Of a stretch of DNA of 64,000 nt, positions 35,082-44,577 are shown piece by piece (position 1 is the first letter of the stretch; the number at the start of each line of letters is the position of its first letter). The notes beneath the pieces were generated by a model that saw only the letters and a program-made list of their open reading frames with translations, had not been told where the DNA came from and made no database searches. Made by a program: the position numbers and the translations under genes. Source of the DNA: Bacteroidia bacterium (lineage in GTDB: Bacteria > Bacteroidota > Bacteroidia > Bacteroidales > CAJPTX01); NCBI GenBank assembly GCA_905373475.1, contig CAJPTC010000009.1:1-64000 (forward strand), read 5' to 3'.

Positions 35082-36797
35082 CTATACCGTGAATTGTTTC
35101 ATTAACTCGCGGAGTGCATGTGCCTGCGAATCCAGCTGTTCGGCACTCGTGGTCATCTCCTCGCTCGTAGAGGCATTTTGTTGTACTACGTCGTTGAGCT
35201 GGAGAATAGCGGAGTTAATTTGTTCCACGCCCGAGCGTTGTTCTTGGCTGGCAAGCGATATTTCTTGTACTAACTGCGCAGTTCTGGAAACGTCTGGAAT
35301 TACCGCAATGAGCTCATCTTTCGCCTCGTCGGTCACCCGTACTGCTACCTGGGAGAGGCTCTGTATTTCGTCTGCCGCTACTTTACTCCGCTCAGCCAGT
35401 TTTCTTACCTCAGAGGCAACTACCGAGAAGCCGCGTCCATGCTCGCCTGCTCGCGCTGCTTCTACTGCAGCATTGAGGGCAAGGATATTGGTCTGTACCG
35501 CAATTTCGCTAATTACATTGATTTTGCTTACAATATCGCGCACTGCTTCAGACACCTTTTGTGCTCCCGCTCCCACATTATTGATGCGCTGTTCCATGTT
35601 CTTGGCAATAGATTCTGTCTCCATGGCACTGTGCGTATTGGCATCAATTCCAGCGGCCATCTCTCCCATGGCGCTACTGATCTCTTCGGCACTGGCGGCC
35701 TGCGAATTTGCCCCCTCGGCGAGTTGTTGCGATACGTTGGAAAGAGCACCAGATGCCGAGGCTACATTTTCCATCCCGCTTACAACAGCGCCGACGGTTT
35801 GACGAATCATCCCCGTCATCTGTTTCAGGGAGCGAGCAAGAGCCGCAAATTCATCTTTACCGTTGATTGAGCGTTGATCAGCACGTAGACGGAAATCGCC
35901 CGTTGCACATGTATTTACTTCCTCAACCGCACCCTTTATAATTAGCGCCAAGTATCGTGCTAAAAGCACAGAGACTGTCACAGCAGCCGCAATGAGAGTC
36001 AAAAGAATTAGAATAGTCCAGAACAACATCTTGCTTTCTAATTGCGCTCTGTACTGATAACTCCCCTCTGAAATAGAAAGGACGTTGTTCGCCACTTTTT
36101 CGCTCAGATCGACAAGTACTTGCCACGAGGCAACAGCTTCTTCTGCTATGGGCAACAATGTTTTTAACAGCGTGCGGTAGTTCTCCACTTTTTCATAAAT
36201 CCATGCAGGCAGACCAGCAGGTAGCGGACGCTCCGCGATAGCAGCAGCCTCGCGTAGATAGGAGACCTGCATTAGGTCAAAGTAGCGCTGGAAGTTGCGA
36301 ACCGATTTTACTGTGATGTAAGATACCGCGGCATACTGCCCCGAAGCGCCCACCTCGTCTACAAATTCCTCCAGTTTTTTCCCAATCTCTTCGTTATGGC
36401 TCTGAAGTTCTTCGCGTATCTTCCGATAGGTGTGAATGTGGCTTGAGTATTCGGCAAAGTCTTTTCCCAGTGTAACAGTGCGTTCGTGAAGCTCATCAAG
36501 CCCCATGCTCTGCAAAGACTTCTTGGCACTCTCTACGGCAGTAGCTACGCTATCTAGACAATTTTGCGCAAGCGTGAAATTCGATTCCGATAGCGATGCG
36601 TTAAAAACGCGCATAGCCATGCGTGCGTTAACAAAATTGGTCTCAGCATAGCGCACATCAGATTCAATGCCCGCTGCCAGCATAGAACGGTTGGAAAGAG
36701 TTGTTACAACAAAGGCGCCGATCCCTCCAAAAACAAGTACAATACCAAATGCAAGATTAAGCTTTGCGCGTATACGCAGGTTGGAAAACGTTAACAT
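35082..36797 (-). CDS. Methyl-accepting chemotaxis protein-like receptor
   Basis: This 571-residue transmembrane receptor has TM1 at about 13-35, a periplasmic helical sensor (about 36-255, four-helix-bundle type), TM2 at about 258-285, a HAMP domain (about 285-340) and a long cytoplasmic signalling hairpin. The hairpin tip is clear: QTNILALNAAVEAARAGEHG followed by GFSVVASEVRKLAERS, the CheA/CheW contact site. No CheA, CheW, CheR or flagellar gene is in the window, and Bacteroidales relatives are usually non-motile. There is no C-terminal NWETF methyl-enzyme tether. It could signal to a non-flagellar Che pathway; no target is visible. Confidence 0.92.
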   Translation of the reverse strand: MLTFSNLRIRAKLNLAFGIVLVFGGIGAFVVTTLSNRSMLAAGIESDVRYAETNFVNARMAMRVFNASLSESNFTLAQNCLDSVATAVESAKKSLQSMGLDELHERTVTLGKDFAEYSSHIHTYRKIREELQSHNEEIGKKLEEFVDEVGASGQYAAVSYITVKSVRNFQRYFDLMQVSYLREAAAIAERPLPAGLPAWIYEKVENYRTLLKTLLPIAEEAVASWQVLVDLSEKVANNVLSISEGSYQYRAQLESKMLFWTILILLTLIAAAVTVSVLLARYLALIIKGAVEEVNTCATGDFRLRADQRSINGKDEFAALARSLKQMTGMIRQTVGAVVSGMENVASASGALSNVSQQLAEGANSQAASAEEISSAMGEMAAGIDANTHSAMETESIAKNMEQRINNVGAGAQKVSEAVRDIVSKINVISEIAVQTNILALNAAVEAARAGEHGRGFSVVASEVRKLAERSKVAADEIQSLSQVAVRVTDEAKDELIAVIPDVSRTAQLVQEISLASQEQRSGVEQINSAILQLNDVVQQNASTSEEMTTSAEQLDSQAHALRELMKQFTV

Positions 36798-37109
36798 TAG
36801 CGAATGTTATTTTTAGTTCTGCTCTACCAGAAACGAACAAAGTGGAACTCTGGTTGCATTTTGTTGGCTATGGAATTTGCAAGGATATTCGTATCGACAC
36901 AGCGCGTCGCTATGTCAGCAAAAATCACGTGTGGAAGAGCTATCGATGTATTGAGAGGAGTACGAGATAATGAGCCCCAAGGCAAGTCTAGGAAAGACTA
37001 TATCTTTCCTCCTCCAAAATGCTATTAGTGCAGTTTGCGTACCATGGCACTGCGCTCTTTTCGTCTTGTTACGCGCAATGAGTTCGCTGTGGCACGTACA
37101 TTGTGTAAT
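36798..37109. other. Divergent intergenic region
   Basis: These 312 bases lie between the chemoreceptor and tonB-like genes. Short open frames exist but none resembles a protein. I see no other supported element before the tonB promoter. Confidence 0.4.
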
Positions 37110-37140
37110 TTTGTAGTACAAAGAAAAAAAAGTATTTTTG
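37110..37140 (+). promoter_or_regulatory. Promoter of the TonB-like gene
   Basis: TTTG (37110-37113), exactly 19 bases, then TATTTTTG (37133-37140) is a complete match to the Bacteroidetes -33/-7 consensus. The predicted leader is about 60 bases. Confidence 0.85.
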
Positions 37141-37206
37141 GACTCGGGAAGGCTGAGGTTTGTGCTTTCTCTAAACGGCGAGGAGAAACAAAAGTAAACT
37201 GCGAAG

Positions 37207-37905
37207 ATGGAAGTTAAGAAGGCAAAAAAGAGCAATTTGCAATACTACAAGACGATATTCTTCTTGGGCGGGTTGAATATTGCGCTTCTAGTCTGTTTAG
37301 TGCTAATTAACTGGCAGAGCAAGTACGAATATAACACAGAGATTACCAATCAGCCAGTTCTAATAGTAGAGCAAGAAGAAATCCCGATGACACAACAGGA
37401 GGAGCAGAAGCCCGAAATGGCGCCACCAGAAGCTCCAAAGATTATCTCGCGGATTAATCTTGTAGATCGTCAGGTGAACCTTGACGCAGATTTTGACCCC
37501 TTCAATACCGAGTTGAACGAAGGAGCTTCGGTAGATGTCTATGAATATACTGAGCCTGCCGCAGAAGCGGAAGTAGAAGAAGAAGAAGTCTTCTATTTTG
37601 TAGAAGAGATGCCGAGTTTCCGTGGAGGTGGCTTGGATGCTTTCCGTCAGTACATTAAAGAGAACACCCGTTATCCCGAAGCTGCTGCTGAGGTTGGTAT
37701 TCAGGGCAAGGTACAGGTGGCTTTTGTGGTAGAACCCGATGGTTCGGTGGGGCGCGTGCGTGTTGTTCGTAGTGTAGACCCTATTCTAGACAAAGAGGCT
37801 GTGCGTGTGGTTAAATCTAGTCCTAAATGGACGCCTGGTAAACAACGCGGTAAGCCTGCTCGTGTAGGTTATACGATACCTGTTGTATTCTTCCTACAGA
37901 GTTAG
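37207..37905 (+). CDS. tonB: TonB family energy transducer
   Basis: This 232-residue protein spans the periplasm and powers outer-membrane receptors. The N-terminus has a short cytoplasmic part and one membrane helix (about 18-38: FFLGGLNIALLVCLVLINW). An acidic, proline-containing linker follows (about 50-135, rich in E and P), then a TonB C-terminal domain (about 140-232) with YPEAAAEVGIQGKVQVAFVV, DGSVGRVRVV and a GYTIPVVFF end. The family has many copies in Bacteroidetes, so this need not serve the barrel at 47160. It stands alone with its own promoter and terminator. Confidence 0.92.
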   Translation: MEVKKAKKSNLQYYKTIFFLGGLNIALLVCLVLINWQSKYEYNTEITNQPVLIVEQEEIPMTQQEEQKPEMAPPEAPKIISRINLVDRQVNLDADFDPFNTELNEGASVDVYEYTEPAAEAEVEEEEVFYFVEEMPSFRGGGLDAFRQYIKENTRYPEAAAEVGIQGKVQVAFVVEPDGSVGRVRVVRSVDPILDKEAVRVVKSSPKWTPGKQRGKPARVGYTIPVVFFLQS

Positions 37906-37936
37906 TAAGATCTCTTTTTACCATATTTTTATGATA

Positions 37937-37973
37937 GAACGTTCCGCTCTCCTGTAGAGTGGGACGTTTTTTT
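37937..37973 (+). terminator. Rho-independent terminator after tonB
   Basis: ACGTTCCGCTCT pairs with AGAGTGGGACGT (two G-U pairs) around CCTGT, followed by seven T residues. Confidence 0.9.
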
Positions 37974-37990
37974 AACCCTTAAGTTCCCTT

Positions 37991-39154
37991 ATGATAGAGA
38001 TACAGAACAAGCCTCGCGAAAAATGCGTCGTGGTAGCTTTACGGCTCGGCGAACAGCCCATAGCGCAGGTGAATGACTACCTTGACGAACTCTGTTTCCT
38101 TGTTGAAACCGCTGGTGGCGTCGTGGAAAAACGTTTCGTGCAGCATGCTAACGAGATTAACCCTAAGAGCTACATAGGGCGCGGTAAAGCAGCCGAAATA
38201 GCAGATTATATTGCCACCAATGAGATTGATTTGGTGGTTTTTGACGATGAGTTAAAAGCCACCCAGCAGCGCAACCTCGAGGCAGAATTCAAGGTGCGCG
38301 TAATGGATAGAACGGGGCTCATACTCGATATTTTCGCAGCTCACGCCAGGACGGCTCATTCGCGTTTGCAAGTAGAATTGGCACAGTACGAATACCTCCT
38401 GCCGCGTTTAGCAGGTATGTGGACTCACCTTGAGCGACAGCGTGGCGGTATTGGTATGCGTGGCCCAGGTGAACGGGAAATAGAGACCGACCGCCGTGTG
38501 ATTCATAGCCGTATAGCCAAGCTCAAACACGAATTGGCTGAGGTCGATGCACAGTTCCGTGTGCAGCGCAAGAATCGTAACAACATAATGCGTGTTTCAT
38601 TGGTGGGATATACCAATGTGGGGAAATCTACCATCATGAATTACCTCTCGGGGAGCGAACTTTTGGCCGAGAACAAACTTTTTGCAACGCTCGATACAAC
38701 AGTGCGACGGATAGCTGCGGCGGGGGTACGCTTCTTGCTATCCGACACGGTAGGTTTTATACGCAAGCTACCTACGCAACTCGTTGAGTCGTTCAAATCT
38801 ACCCTCGATGAGGTACGAGAAGCCGACCTCCTTCTTCATGTCGTAGATGTATCGCATCCCGCGTTCCTCGAACAGATGTCGTCCGTGCAAAATATTCTCG
38901 TAGAAATCGGAGCTGGCGATAAAGAGCAAATCGTAATCTTCAATAAGATAGACCTGTACCGTAACCCAGAGCGCGATCCGTATGACCTAAGCGATGAGGC
39001 TGATGCGCTTCGTACCCTCGCCGAATTGCAACAGATGTGGTTTGCAAAAGAGGATAGGCGTTGTATTTTTGTTTCGGCGGCACAAGGTACTAACATGACG
39101 GCGCTGCGCGAAATGCTTTTTCAACGCTGTGCGTCAAACGGATTTGAGAATTAG
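37991..39154 (+). CDS. hflX: GTPase HflX
   Basis: This ribosome-associated GTPase rescues or dissociates stalled 70S ribosomes. The N-terminal HflX domain (about 20-190) contains NPKSYIGRGKA, FDDELKATQQRNLE, DRTGLILDIFAAHARTAHSR and RGGIGMRGPGEREIETDRR, the family hallmark. The G domain has G1 GYTNVGKST, G3 DTVGFI and G4 NKIDL. Length 387 is normal. It starts with ATG shortly after the tonB terminator and is probably transcribed alone. In other bacteria it is induced by heat or antibiotics; no such control is visible here. Confidence 0.96.
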   Translation: MIEIQNKPREKCVVVALRLGEQPIAQVNDYLDELCFLVETAGGVVEKRFVQHANEINPKSYIGRGKAAEIADYIATNEIDLVVFDDELKATQQRNLEAEFKVRVMDRTGLILDIFAAHARTAHSRLQVELAQYEYLLPRLAGMWTHLERQRGGIGMRGPGEREIETDRRVIHSRIAKLKHELAEVDAQFRVQRKNRNNIMRVSLVGYTNVGKSTIMNYLSGSELLAENKLFATLDTTVRRIAAAGVRFLLSDTVGFIRKLPTQLVESFKSTLDEVREADLLLHVVDVSHPAFLEQMSSVQNILVEIGAGDKEQIVIFNKIDLYRNPERDPYDLSDEADALRTLAELQQMWFAKEDRRCIFVSAAQGTNMTALREMLFQRCASNGFEN

Positions 39155-39227
39155 CGCCTACAAACAATACAATTCAAACCGTTCATTGTTCTGCCTGAAA
39201 CAGACAGTGAACCCTTATGCTCTTAAA

Positions 39228-39235
39228 TACTTTTG
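39228..39235 (+). promoter_or_regulatory. Possible -7 box (TACTTTTG) for priA
   Basis: This exact TAnnTTTG match lies 72 bases before the priA ATG; no clear -33 element. Confidence 0.45.
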
Positions 39236-39307
39236 TACTGAACGAACCTGCCTGATTTAACACGCTAGGCAGTATTTTCGTAAACTCAACAGGACGCCGA
39301 ATTGCCC

Positions 39308-41761
39308 ATGAAACTCTTTGCCGAGGTTGTACTCCCGCTCCGTATCAATCAGCTGTATACGTACGAAGTGCCTGCGACGCTTCAAGCGCATGCGCTGGTT
39401 GGGGCGAGAGTAATAGTTCCTGTGCAAAAGCAAAAATACATGGGGCTTATTCTGCGTACACATAGCGATCCGCCCTCCTTGGCAAGAGTACAACCCGTGA
39501 TAGAGATTTTGGACAGTGTACCACTTCTCTTCCCCCAGCAATTGGAGCTATGGCACTGGCTAGAAACCTACTATGTAGCCACCCCGAACGATGTACTCCA
39601 CACGATGCTCCCGGCGGGCTTGCGTCTCGAACGGAAGTCAATTGTTCAGCTCGTAGAGCCTTACGCCGAGATGCCTCAGATGCTAACTGAGCCGCAGCAA
39701 CGCATGTTAGCCTTTATTCAGGAGAAGAAATACCCTTCGATAGACCAATTGGAGAACCAAGATTGGGGACGCAGTACCACCCGTTTGCTGAAAGAACTTT
39801 TGGAACTGGGCTTAGTGGAGGTACAAGATAGGCTCACGGAACGTACGCACCCGAGACGGGTGCGCTATGTGCATTTTTCACCGAACCTAACGAGCCGAGA
39901 AGCCATTACACAACTCCTAGAGACGTTGCAACGAAAGCAAGCCCAGATGCGCGTAATCTTGGCGATGCTGAATTTGCTACAAACACGTAAGCTGCCATTG
40001 AACGAATGGCTTACCGCGAAGGAGGTGCAGACAAAAGCGAATGTACCGCTTGCCGTGCTGGATGCGCTTGAAAAAGCACATTGTCTGGAGGTGGAGGAGC
40101 GCGAAGAGTCTCGCATCCCACTCGCTACGTTTGAGCAAGAGATCGATTTTGTTTTTTCGCCCCTCCAACAAGCAGCCTATTCGGCGCTCTGTCGTAGCAT
40201 GGAGAGGCATGAAGTGACCCTTTTGCACGGTGTAACGGGGAGCGGGAAAACGGAGATCTATATCCGCCTTATTAAAGAGACATTGGCTCGCGGTCAGCAG
40301 GTGCTCTATTTGTTGCCAGAGATAACGCTTACGGAGTACATGATTGCGCGCATACAAGCCCATTTTGGTGCAGAAGTGTCGGTCTATCATAGTCGTCTTT
40401 CAGAGGCATTGCGAACAGAGCTTTATAGGCTATTACACGACGAACCACAACGAATAAAATTAGTGCTCGGTGTTCGCTCGAGTCTCTTCTTACCATTTTC
40501 CAATTTGGGACTTGTTATTGTGGACGAGGAACACGAAAGTTCGTACAAGCAGCAGAACCCGTCGCCACGTTATCAGGCGCGAGATCTGGCTATTATGCTC
40601 GCACACATCCACAAAGCGAAAGTAGTACTAGGGTCGGCTACGCCTTCTGTAGAAAGCTATACGAATGCATTGCGTGGGAAATATGGTTTAGTGGAACTCA
40701 ATACGCGTTACGGAGACGCGCAGCCCCCCCAGTTTGAGTTGGTAGATATGCGCTTAGCGTACCATCGAAAGGAGTACGTAGGGCATTTCTCCGATCGTCT
40801 CTTAGAGGCAATAGAAACTACGGTAGCACAAAAGAATCAGGTGATCCTTTTTCAAAATCGTCGTGGTTATGCTCCTCATATCGAATGCATAAAGTGTGGT
40901 TGGGTGGCTGTGTGTCCGAATTGCGATGTGAGTCTGACGTATCATCGGGCAACACAGCAACTACGTTGCCACTACTGCGGTTATACAGAACCGATGCAAA
41001 CAGTTTGTCCTGCCTGTAAGTCGGCAGAACCGCGTTTGATAGGGCTTGGTACGCAGCGCGTAGAAGAGGAACTGGCACAAGCGCTCCCACAGTTGCGTAT
41101 TGCACGTCTAGATGTAGATACGACCTCGCGCAAAGAGGCGTCTAACACGATTCTGGACAATTTTGCCCATGGTGAAATAGATGTACTCGTAGGCACGCAG
41201 ATGGTGGCAAAGGGGTTAGATTTCAATTCGGTACATCTGGTCGGAATTCTAGATGCTGATTCAATGCTCCGTCTTCCAGATTTCCGAGCCAATGAGCGTG
41301 CTTTCCAGCTTATTGCACAGGTAGGAGGACGAGCGGGTCGACGCGCTACACAGGGGCGTGTACTTATTCAGACGCGTATGCCCGATTTGGAATTGTTCCG
41401 TTGGGTACAGTCCAACGACTACAAAGCTTTCTACGAAAAAGAAATTGCAGAACGGAGCGTTACACACTATCCCCCCTACATCCGTTTAGTGATGCTTACC
41501 CTTTCGCATGCTAGCGAAAAGGTGGTGACCGATGCTGCCAATATATTTCAACAACGTTTGTGTGAACAAATGCATTGTGAAATTTTTGGTCCTATGATAC
41601 CGCTCATTGCATTCATGGAGCGCCGTTTCTTGCAACAGATCCTTCTCAAGATTCGTCCGCAAGAGCTTCAGTATAACAAAAGTGTTTTGTTTGAGCTAGT
41701 GGCACAATTCCGAATTCAGTACCCTGCTGTATTTGTTTCCGTAGACGTAGATCCGTACTAG
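39308..41761 (+). CDS. priA: Primosomal protein N' (replication restart helicase PriA)
   Basis: This superfamily-2 helicase reloads the replisome at stalled forks. The N-terminal 3'-DNA-binding domain begins LFAEVVLPLRINQLYTYEVP. Helicase motifs are GVTGSGKTEIYIRL (Walker A), VDEEHESSYKQQ (DEEH), LGSATPSVES and a C-terminal QVGGRAGR. Eight cysteines of the double zinc site occur between about 520 and 565 (CIKCGWVAVCPNC, CHYCGY, CPACKS). I use ATG at 39308; the TTG two codons upstream is less likely. Length is 817 residues. Confidence 0.96.
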   Translation: MKLFAEVVLPLRINQLYTYEVPATLQAHALVGARVIVPVQKQKYMGLILRTHSDPPSLARVQPVIEILDSVPLLFPQQLELWHWLETYYVATPNDVLHTMLPAGLRLERKSIVQLVEPYAEMPQMLTEPQQRMLAFIQEKKYPSIDQLENQDWGRSTTRLLKELLELGLVEVQDRLTERTHPRRVRYVHFSPNLTSREAITQLLETLQRKQAQMRVILAMLNLLQTRKLPLNEWLTAKEVQTKANVPLAVLDALEKAHCLEVEEREESRIPLATFEQEIDFVFSPLQQAAYSALCRSMERHEVTLLHGVTGSGKTEIYIRLIKETLARGQQVLYLLPEITLTEYMIARIQAHFGAEVSVYHSRLSEALRTELYRLLHDEPQRIKLVLGVRSSLFLPFSNLGLVIVDEEHESSYKQQNPSPRYQARDLAIMLAHIHKAKVVLGSATPSVESYTNALRGKYGLVELNTRYGDAQPPQFELVDMRLAYHRKEYVGHFSDRLLEAIETTVAQKNQVILFQNRRGYAPHIECIKCGWVAVCPNCDVSLTYHRATQQLRCHYCGYTEPMQTVCPACKSAEPRLIGLGTQRVEEELAQALPQLRIARLDVDTTSRKEASNTILDNFAHGEIDVLVGTQMVAKGLDFNSVHLVGILDADSMLRLPDFRANERAFQLIAQVGGRAGRRATQGRVLIQTRMPDLELFRWVQSNDYKAFYEKEIAERSVTHYPPYIRLVMLTLSHASEKVVTDAANIFQQRLCEQMHCEIFGPMIPLIAFMERRFLQQILLKIRPQELQYNKSVLFELVAQFRIQYPAVFVSVDVDPY

Positions 41762-41771
41762 AAACCTCCTC

Positions 41772-43592
41772 TCAAGAGCCCACCAGCGTTTCTACACTTT
41801 CCGACAAGCGTATCATTTCTGCCTCCATCGAGCGTGCCAATTCGTCAAAACGCTCGGAGACAGAGGTTTCATCCTCCGAATTTTGTTTCAAGGTTTGTAC
41901 GGCACCTTGCATGCTATCTGCCATGCGTTCTTGCTCTTGGCTCATCGCAAGTGTGTGCTCCGTACGTTGCGCCACATTGCTTACTGTAGATTCGAGAGTT
42001 ACAAAATATTCTCCCACAACCTTGATGTCGTGCACAGCTTCGGTGGTTTGCGTTTCTACCGCCAATGCCACCTCGCGGCTCTTCTCTGCCAAATTCTTAA
42101 CCTCATTGGCCACCACGGCAAAACCGCGTCCCGCCTCGCCCGCGCGGGCAGCCTCAATGGCAGCATTCAATGCCAGAATATTGGTCTGACGTGCCAGATC
42201 GTTTACCTGTAGGATATCGCGCGAAACCTCCTCTATGCTTACCCCCAGTCGCTCTATAAGTTCTTTCCCCTTCAGAGCGCCTTCGGCTGCGGTACTCGCC
42301 TCTTTCGCCATTTCGGAGGCATCGGTTACGGTGTTGTGGATCGTCTCTTGGAACTCTAGGGCGTTTTCGTTGAGTTCATGGCTTGCCGCGGCTTGTGTCG
42401 AGACGCTTTCGCGAATGCGTGTGGTACCTTCGGTTAAAAGAGTACCACTAGCTCGTAGCGTTTGCACAGTCTCGTGCATTCGCTTTACGGTATTATGTAT
42501 GCGCTTCTGTAGGTCGCGTAGGTGCGAAAAGGCACGCGCTAAATCGCCTATCTCATCAGGTCGCTTTGCAATAAAGGCAGGCAGCGTCACATCATTGTCT
42601 CCTTCTACAAAACGCACTACAAAATTGCGCATACTGGCCATCATACGTGTAAGACGTGTAAAGACTATGATGACGGTGATTATGACCACCAAGAAGAAGA
42701 GTACCCCAAATATCCACGATTGCCATTGTACACGTGCGAGAGGAGCGACAAGTTCATCCAAGGGCATTACGGCAATTGTAGTATATGAATAACCCTCAAT
42801 AGGCATCCATGCTAGTTCGACAGGCCTGTCGTTCCAGAGACAATTAGTGGCATAGCCAGTACTCTGTAAAGTAAGACTGTGCGCAGTAGAACCCAGTATG
42901 CTGGCTATTTTACTATTGAGGTAGGTGTGCGAAGTGGCGAAAGTGACTTCCCCCGTAGAATCCACAATAAAAAGTTCGGTACTTGGCGAGATCTTACCTT
43001 GTGCCAGCACGTTTTCCATACCCATGGGTTCTATGGAGAAACAGACCATGCCAAGCGGATTGCTCAACGAACCAATGGTAATGTTGATAAAGAATAGGGA
43101 GCGCTGAATCGATTCGTCGTAATTGTAATTGAAACGAATGCGTTGCCCTAGTTTTAGGTGTTCAAAGTAGAACTGATGGTTGCCCGCGGGGTTGTCTTTT
43201 TCAATGACGTGATCGACTTTCAGGTTCTCGTCCATATACTCCAAGGTGCTGTTACTAATAAAACTCACCATGGGGCATCCCAAATTTTTGATAGAATTCA
43301 GACGCTGTATAACCAGAGTACGAAGCATCGTGTCGCGCATGCCACTCTCCAAGAAGCGTGGGAATACGGGGTCTTCACTTAGGATCTTGCTTATCTCGCC
43401 TGCACTTCTTAGCACTGTTGTTAAGCCGCCGCTAGCCACTTTTAGATAAGTCTCGCTCTTAATGCCCCGAATGTCGTCGAGCCAGCGAGAACGTGCCGAA
43501 TTATAAATTGTGAGCGACGATGCTACTGAAAGCACCAACATCCAGATGCCGAAAATAAGCAGCATCTTCAGCAATAGACCTCCCCGTTTCAT
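41772..43592 (-). CDS. Methyl-accepting chemotaxis protein-like receptor with Cache-type sensor
   Basis: This 606-residue receptor has TM1 at about 10-30, a long periplasmic region (about 31-280) with the features of a double Cache sensor (LFIVDSTGEVTFATSH, then GYSYTTIAVMPLDEL just before TM2), TM2 at about 287-310, HAMP (about 311-365) and a signalling domain. The hairpin tip is ARQTNILALNAAIEAARAGE followed by GRGFAVVANEVKNLAEKS, intact for CheA/CheW coupling. Cache domains usually bind amino acids or other small metabolites. No chemotaxis genes adjoin it. It is convergent with priA (10-base gap). Confidence 0.92.
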   Translation of the reverse strand: MKRGGLLLKMLLIFGIWMLVLSVASSLTIYNSARSRWLDDIRGIKSETYLKVASGGLTTVLRSAGEISKILSEDPVFPRFLESGMRDTMLRTLVIQRLNSIKNLGCPMVSFISNSTLEYMDENLKVDHVIEKDNPAGNHQFYFEHLKLGQRIRFNYNYDESIQRSLFFINITIGSLSNPLGMVCFSIEPMGMENVLAQGKISPSTELFIVDSTGEVTFATSHTYLNSKIASILGSTAHSLTLQSTGYATNCLWNDRPVELAWMPIEGYSYTTIAVMPLDELVAPLARVQWQSWIFGVLFFLVVIITVIIVFTRLTRMMASMRNFVVRFVEGDNDVTLPAFIAKRPDEIGDLARAFSHLRDLQKRIHNTVKRMHETVQTLRASGTLLTEGTTRIRESVSTQAAASHELNENALEFQETIHNTVTDASEMAKEASTAAEGALKGKELIERLGVSIEEVSRDILQVNDLARQTNILALNAAIEAARAGEAGRGFAVVANEVKNLAEKSREVALAVETQTTEAVHDIKVVGEYFVTLESTVSNVAQRTEHTLAMSQEQERMADSMQGAVQTLKQNSEDETSVSERFDELARSMEAEMIRLSESVETLVGS

Positions 43593-43732
43593 TCTGATTG
43601 ATAAATCAACTACCTCCCCTATAAACGCAAAGTACGATTAATATGTTTAGGAAATATTGAATTTAGGTGTTTGGATATGGCAAACGCCCTATTCTTGTTG
43701 AGTAAAAAAGCTCACCGTGTCTGTATTTGTCT

Positions 43733-44398
43733 CTACAAATAACTCCGTAGTTTTTGCCTACTTCGTATTGTGATCTGTTGCCGATCGAGTGATATAGCTC
43801 CATCGGTTATCATTTCGCCTAGCGTGCGAGATAGCGAAGGACGCTGTACACCAAAGTATTCGGCGAGTTGGCTTTGTGTGCGATGTAGATGAAAAGAGGT
43901 TTGTTCTTCAGATGTATTTTCTAGAAAGTAAATGGCGAGTTTCATGCGTAAGCTCCGAATGGAGAGCATTTGTACTTTTCTGGAAAGAAATACGATCATG
44001 TTAGAATTGATACGCAGGAAGTTCTGGAGCAATTTTTCGTTCTGCATCATTTCTTGTTGTAAGGTCGTCTTTGGGATAAGAAACAGTACCGTGTGTTCCA
44101 TTGCTACGACGTCTACAGGGAAGATGCTATGGTTTGCAAAGATAAAAGCTGGGGCAAGTGGCGAGACGGGTTGTATTGTATCTATTTCGAGAATGTTATC
44201 GTCTTGTGTGAGCATGGCAGTGCGAACGAGCCCTGCAACGAGTAGGTAAAGGAAGTTGATAGGTGTTCCTTGCCTAACAATGTATTCGCCTTTTTCATAC
44301 TCCTTGGTAGCAGATACACAACGGTTCGTAAGCTCTTCGATTTCCGTTGGCGACATGTTCGCAAAGAGCGGACAGGGGGTTAAGTCGTATTCCGACAT
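43733..44398 (-). CDS. hcpR: Crp/Fnr family transcription regulator, HcpR-like
   Basis: This 221-residue regulator has an N-terminal cyclic-nucleotide-binding-like sensor domain (about 10-130) and a C-terminal winged helix (about 145-215) with recognition region TQSQLAEYFGVQRPSLSRTLGEM. I use ATG at 44398; the TTG three codons upstream is an alternative. It is divergent from hcp, and a Crp-type palindrome lies between them. HcpR regulators respond to nitric oxide or nitrite in related anaerobes and activate hcp; the symbol rests on this synteny. Ligand residues cannot be read from the sequence. Confidence 0.85.
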   Translation of the reverse strand: MSEYDLTPCPLFANMSPTEIEELTNRCVSATKEYEKGEYIVRQGTPINFLYLLVAGLVRTAMLTQDDNILEIDTIQPVSPLAPAFIFANHSIFPVDVVAMEHTVLFLIPKTTLQQEMMQNEKLLQNFLRINSNMIVFLSRKVQMLSIRSLRMKLAIYFLENTSEEQTSFHLHRTQSQLAEYFGVQRPSLSRTLGEMITDGAISLDRQQITIRSRQKLRSYL

Positions 44399-44493
44399 CT
44401 CAGTCAATGTTCCTTAGTAATAGCAGTCTATGTAAGGAACACTTGAATGCGGCTTATTGTTACAGAGTATAAATAACATTTTTTGTAGTTGTT

Positions 44494-44507
44494 GTAACCA
44501 TGGTTAC
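44494..44507. promoter_or_regulatory. Probable HcpR operator (GTAACCATGGTTAC)
   Basis: This perfect 14-base palindrome lies between the divergent regulator and hcp. Its centre is about 41.5 bases upstream of the predicted hcp transcription start, the classical class II activator position for Crp/Fnr proteins. Confidence 0.7.
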
Positions 44508-44529
44508 TGTTTTCGCTGTTCGGGCAGAA

Positions 44530-44537
44530 TACTTTTG
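44530..44537 (+). promoter_or_regulatory. Probable -7 box (TACTTTTG) of hcp
   Basis: This is an exact TAnnTTTG match with no good -33 element, as expected for an activator-dependent promoter. The palindromic operator sits just upstream. Confidence 0.65.
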
Positions 44538-44577
44538 TGCTACCTAAGAAGAAGGAATGTACTAATACCAACCGAAG

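Noticed and set aside
35089..35802. Long antisense open frame within the first chemoreceptor gene
   Set aside because: It is serine- and alanine-rich and exists because the helical receptor has biased codons; no family match is visible.
36804..37028. Short plus-strand frame in the gap before tonB
   Set aside because: No signal or domain, atypical composition and no ribosome site; the gap looks like ordinary regulatory DNA.
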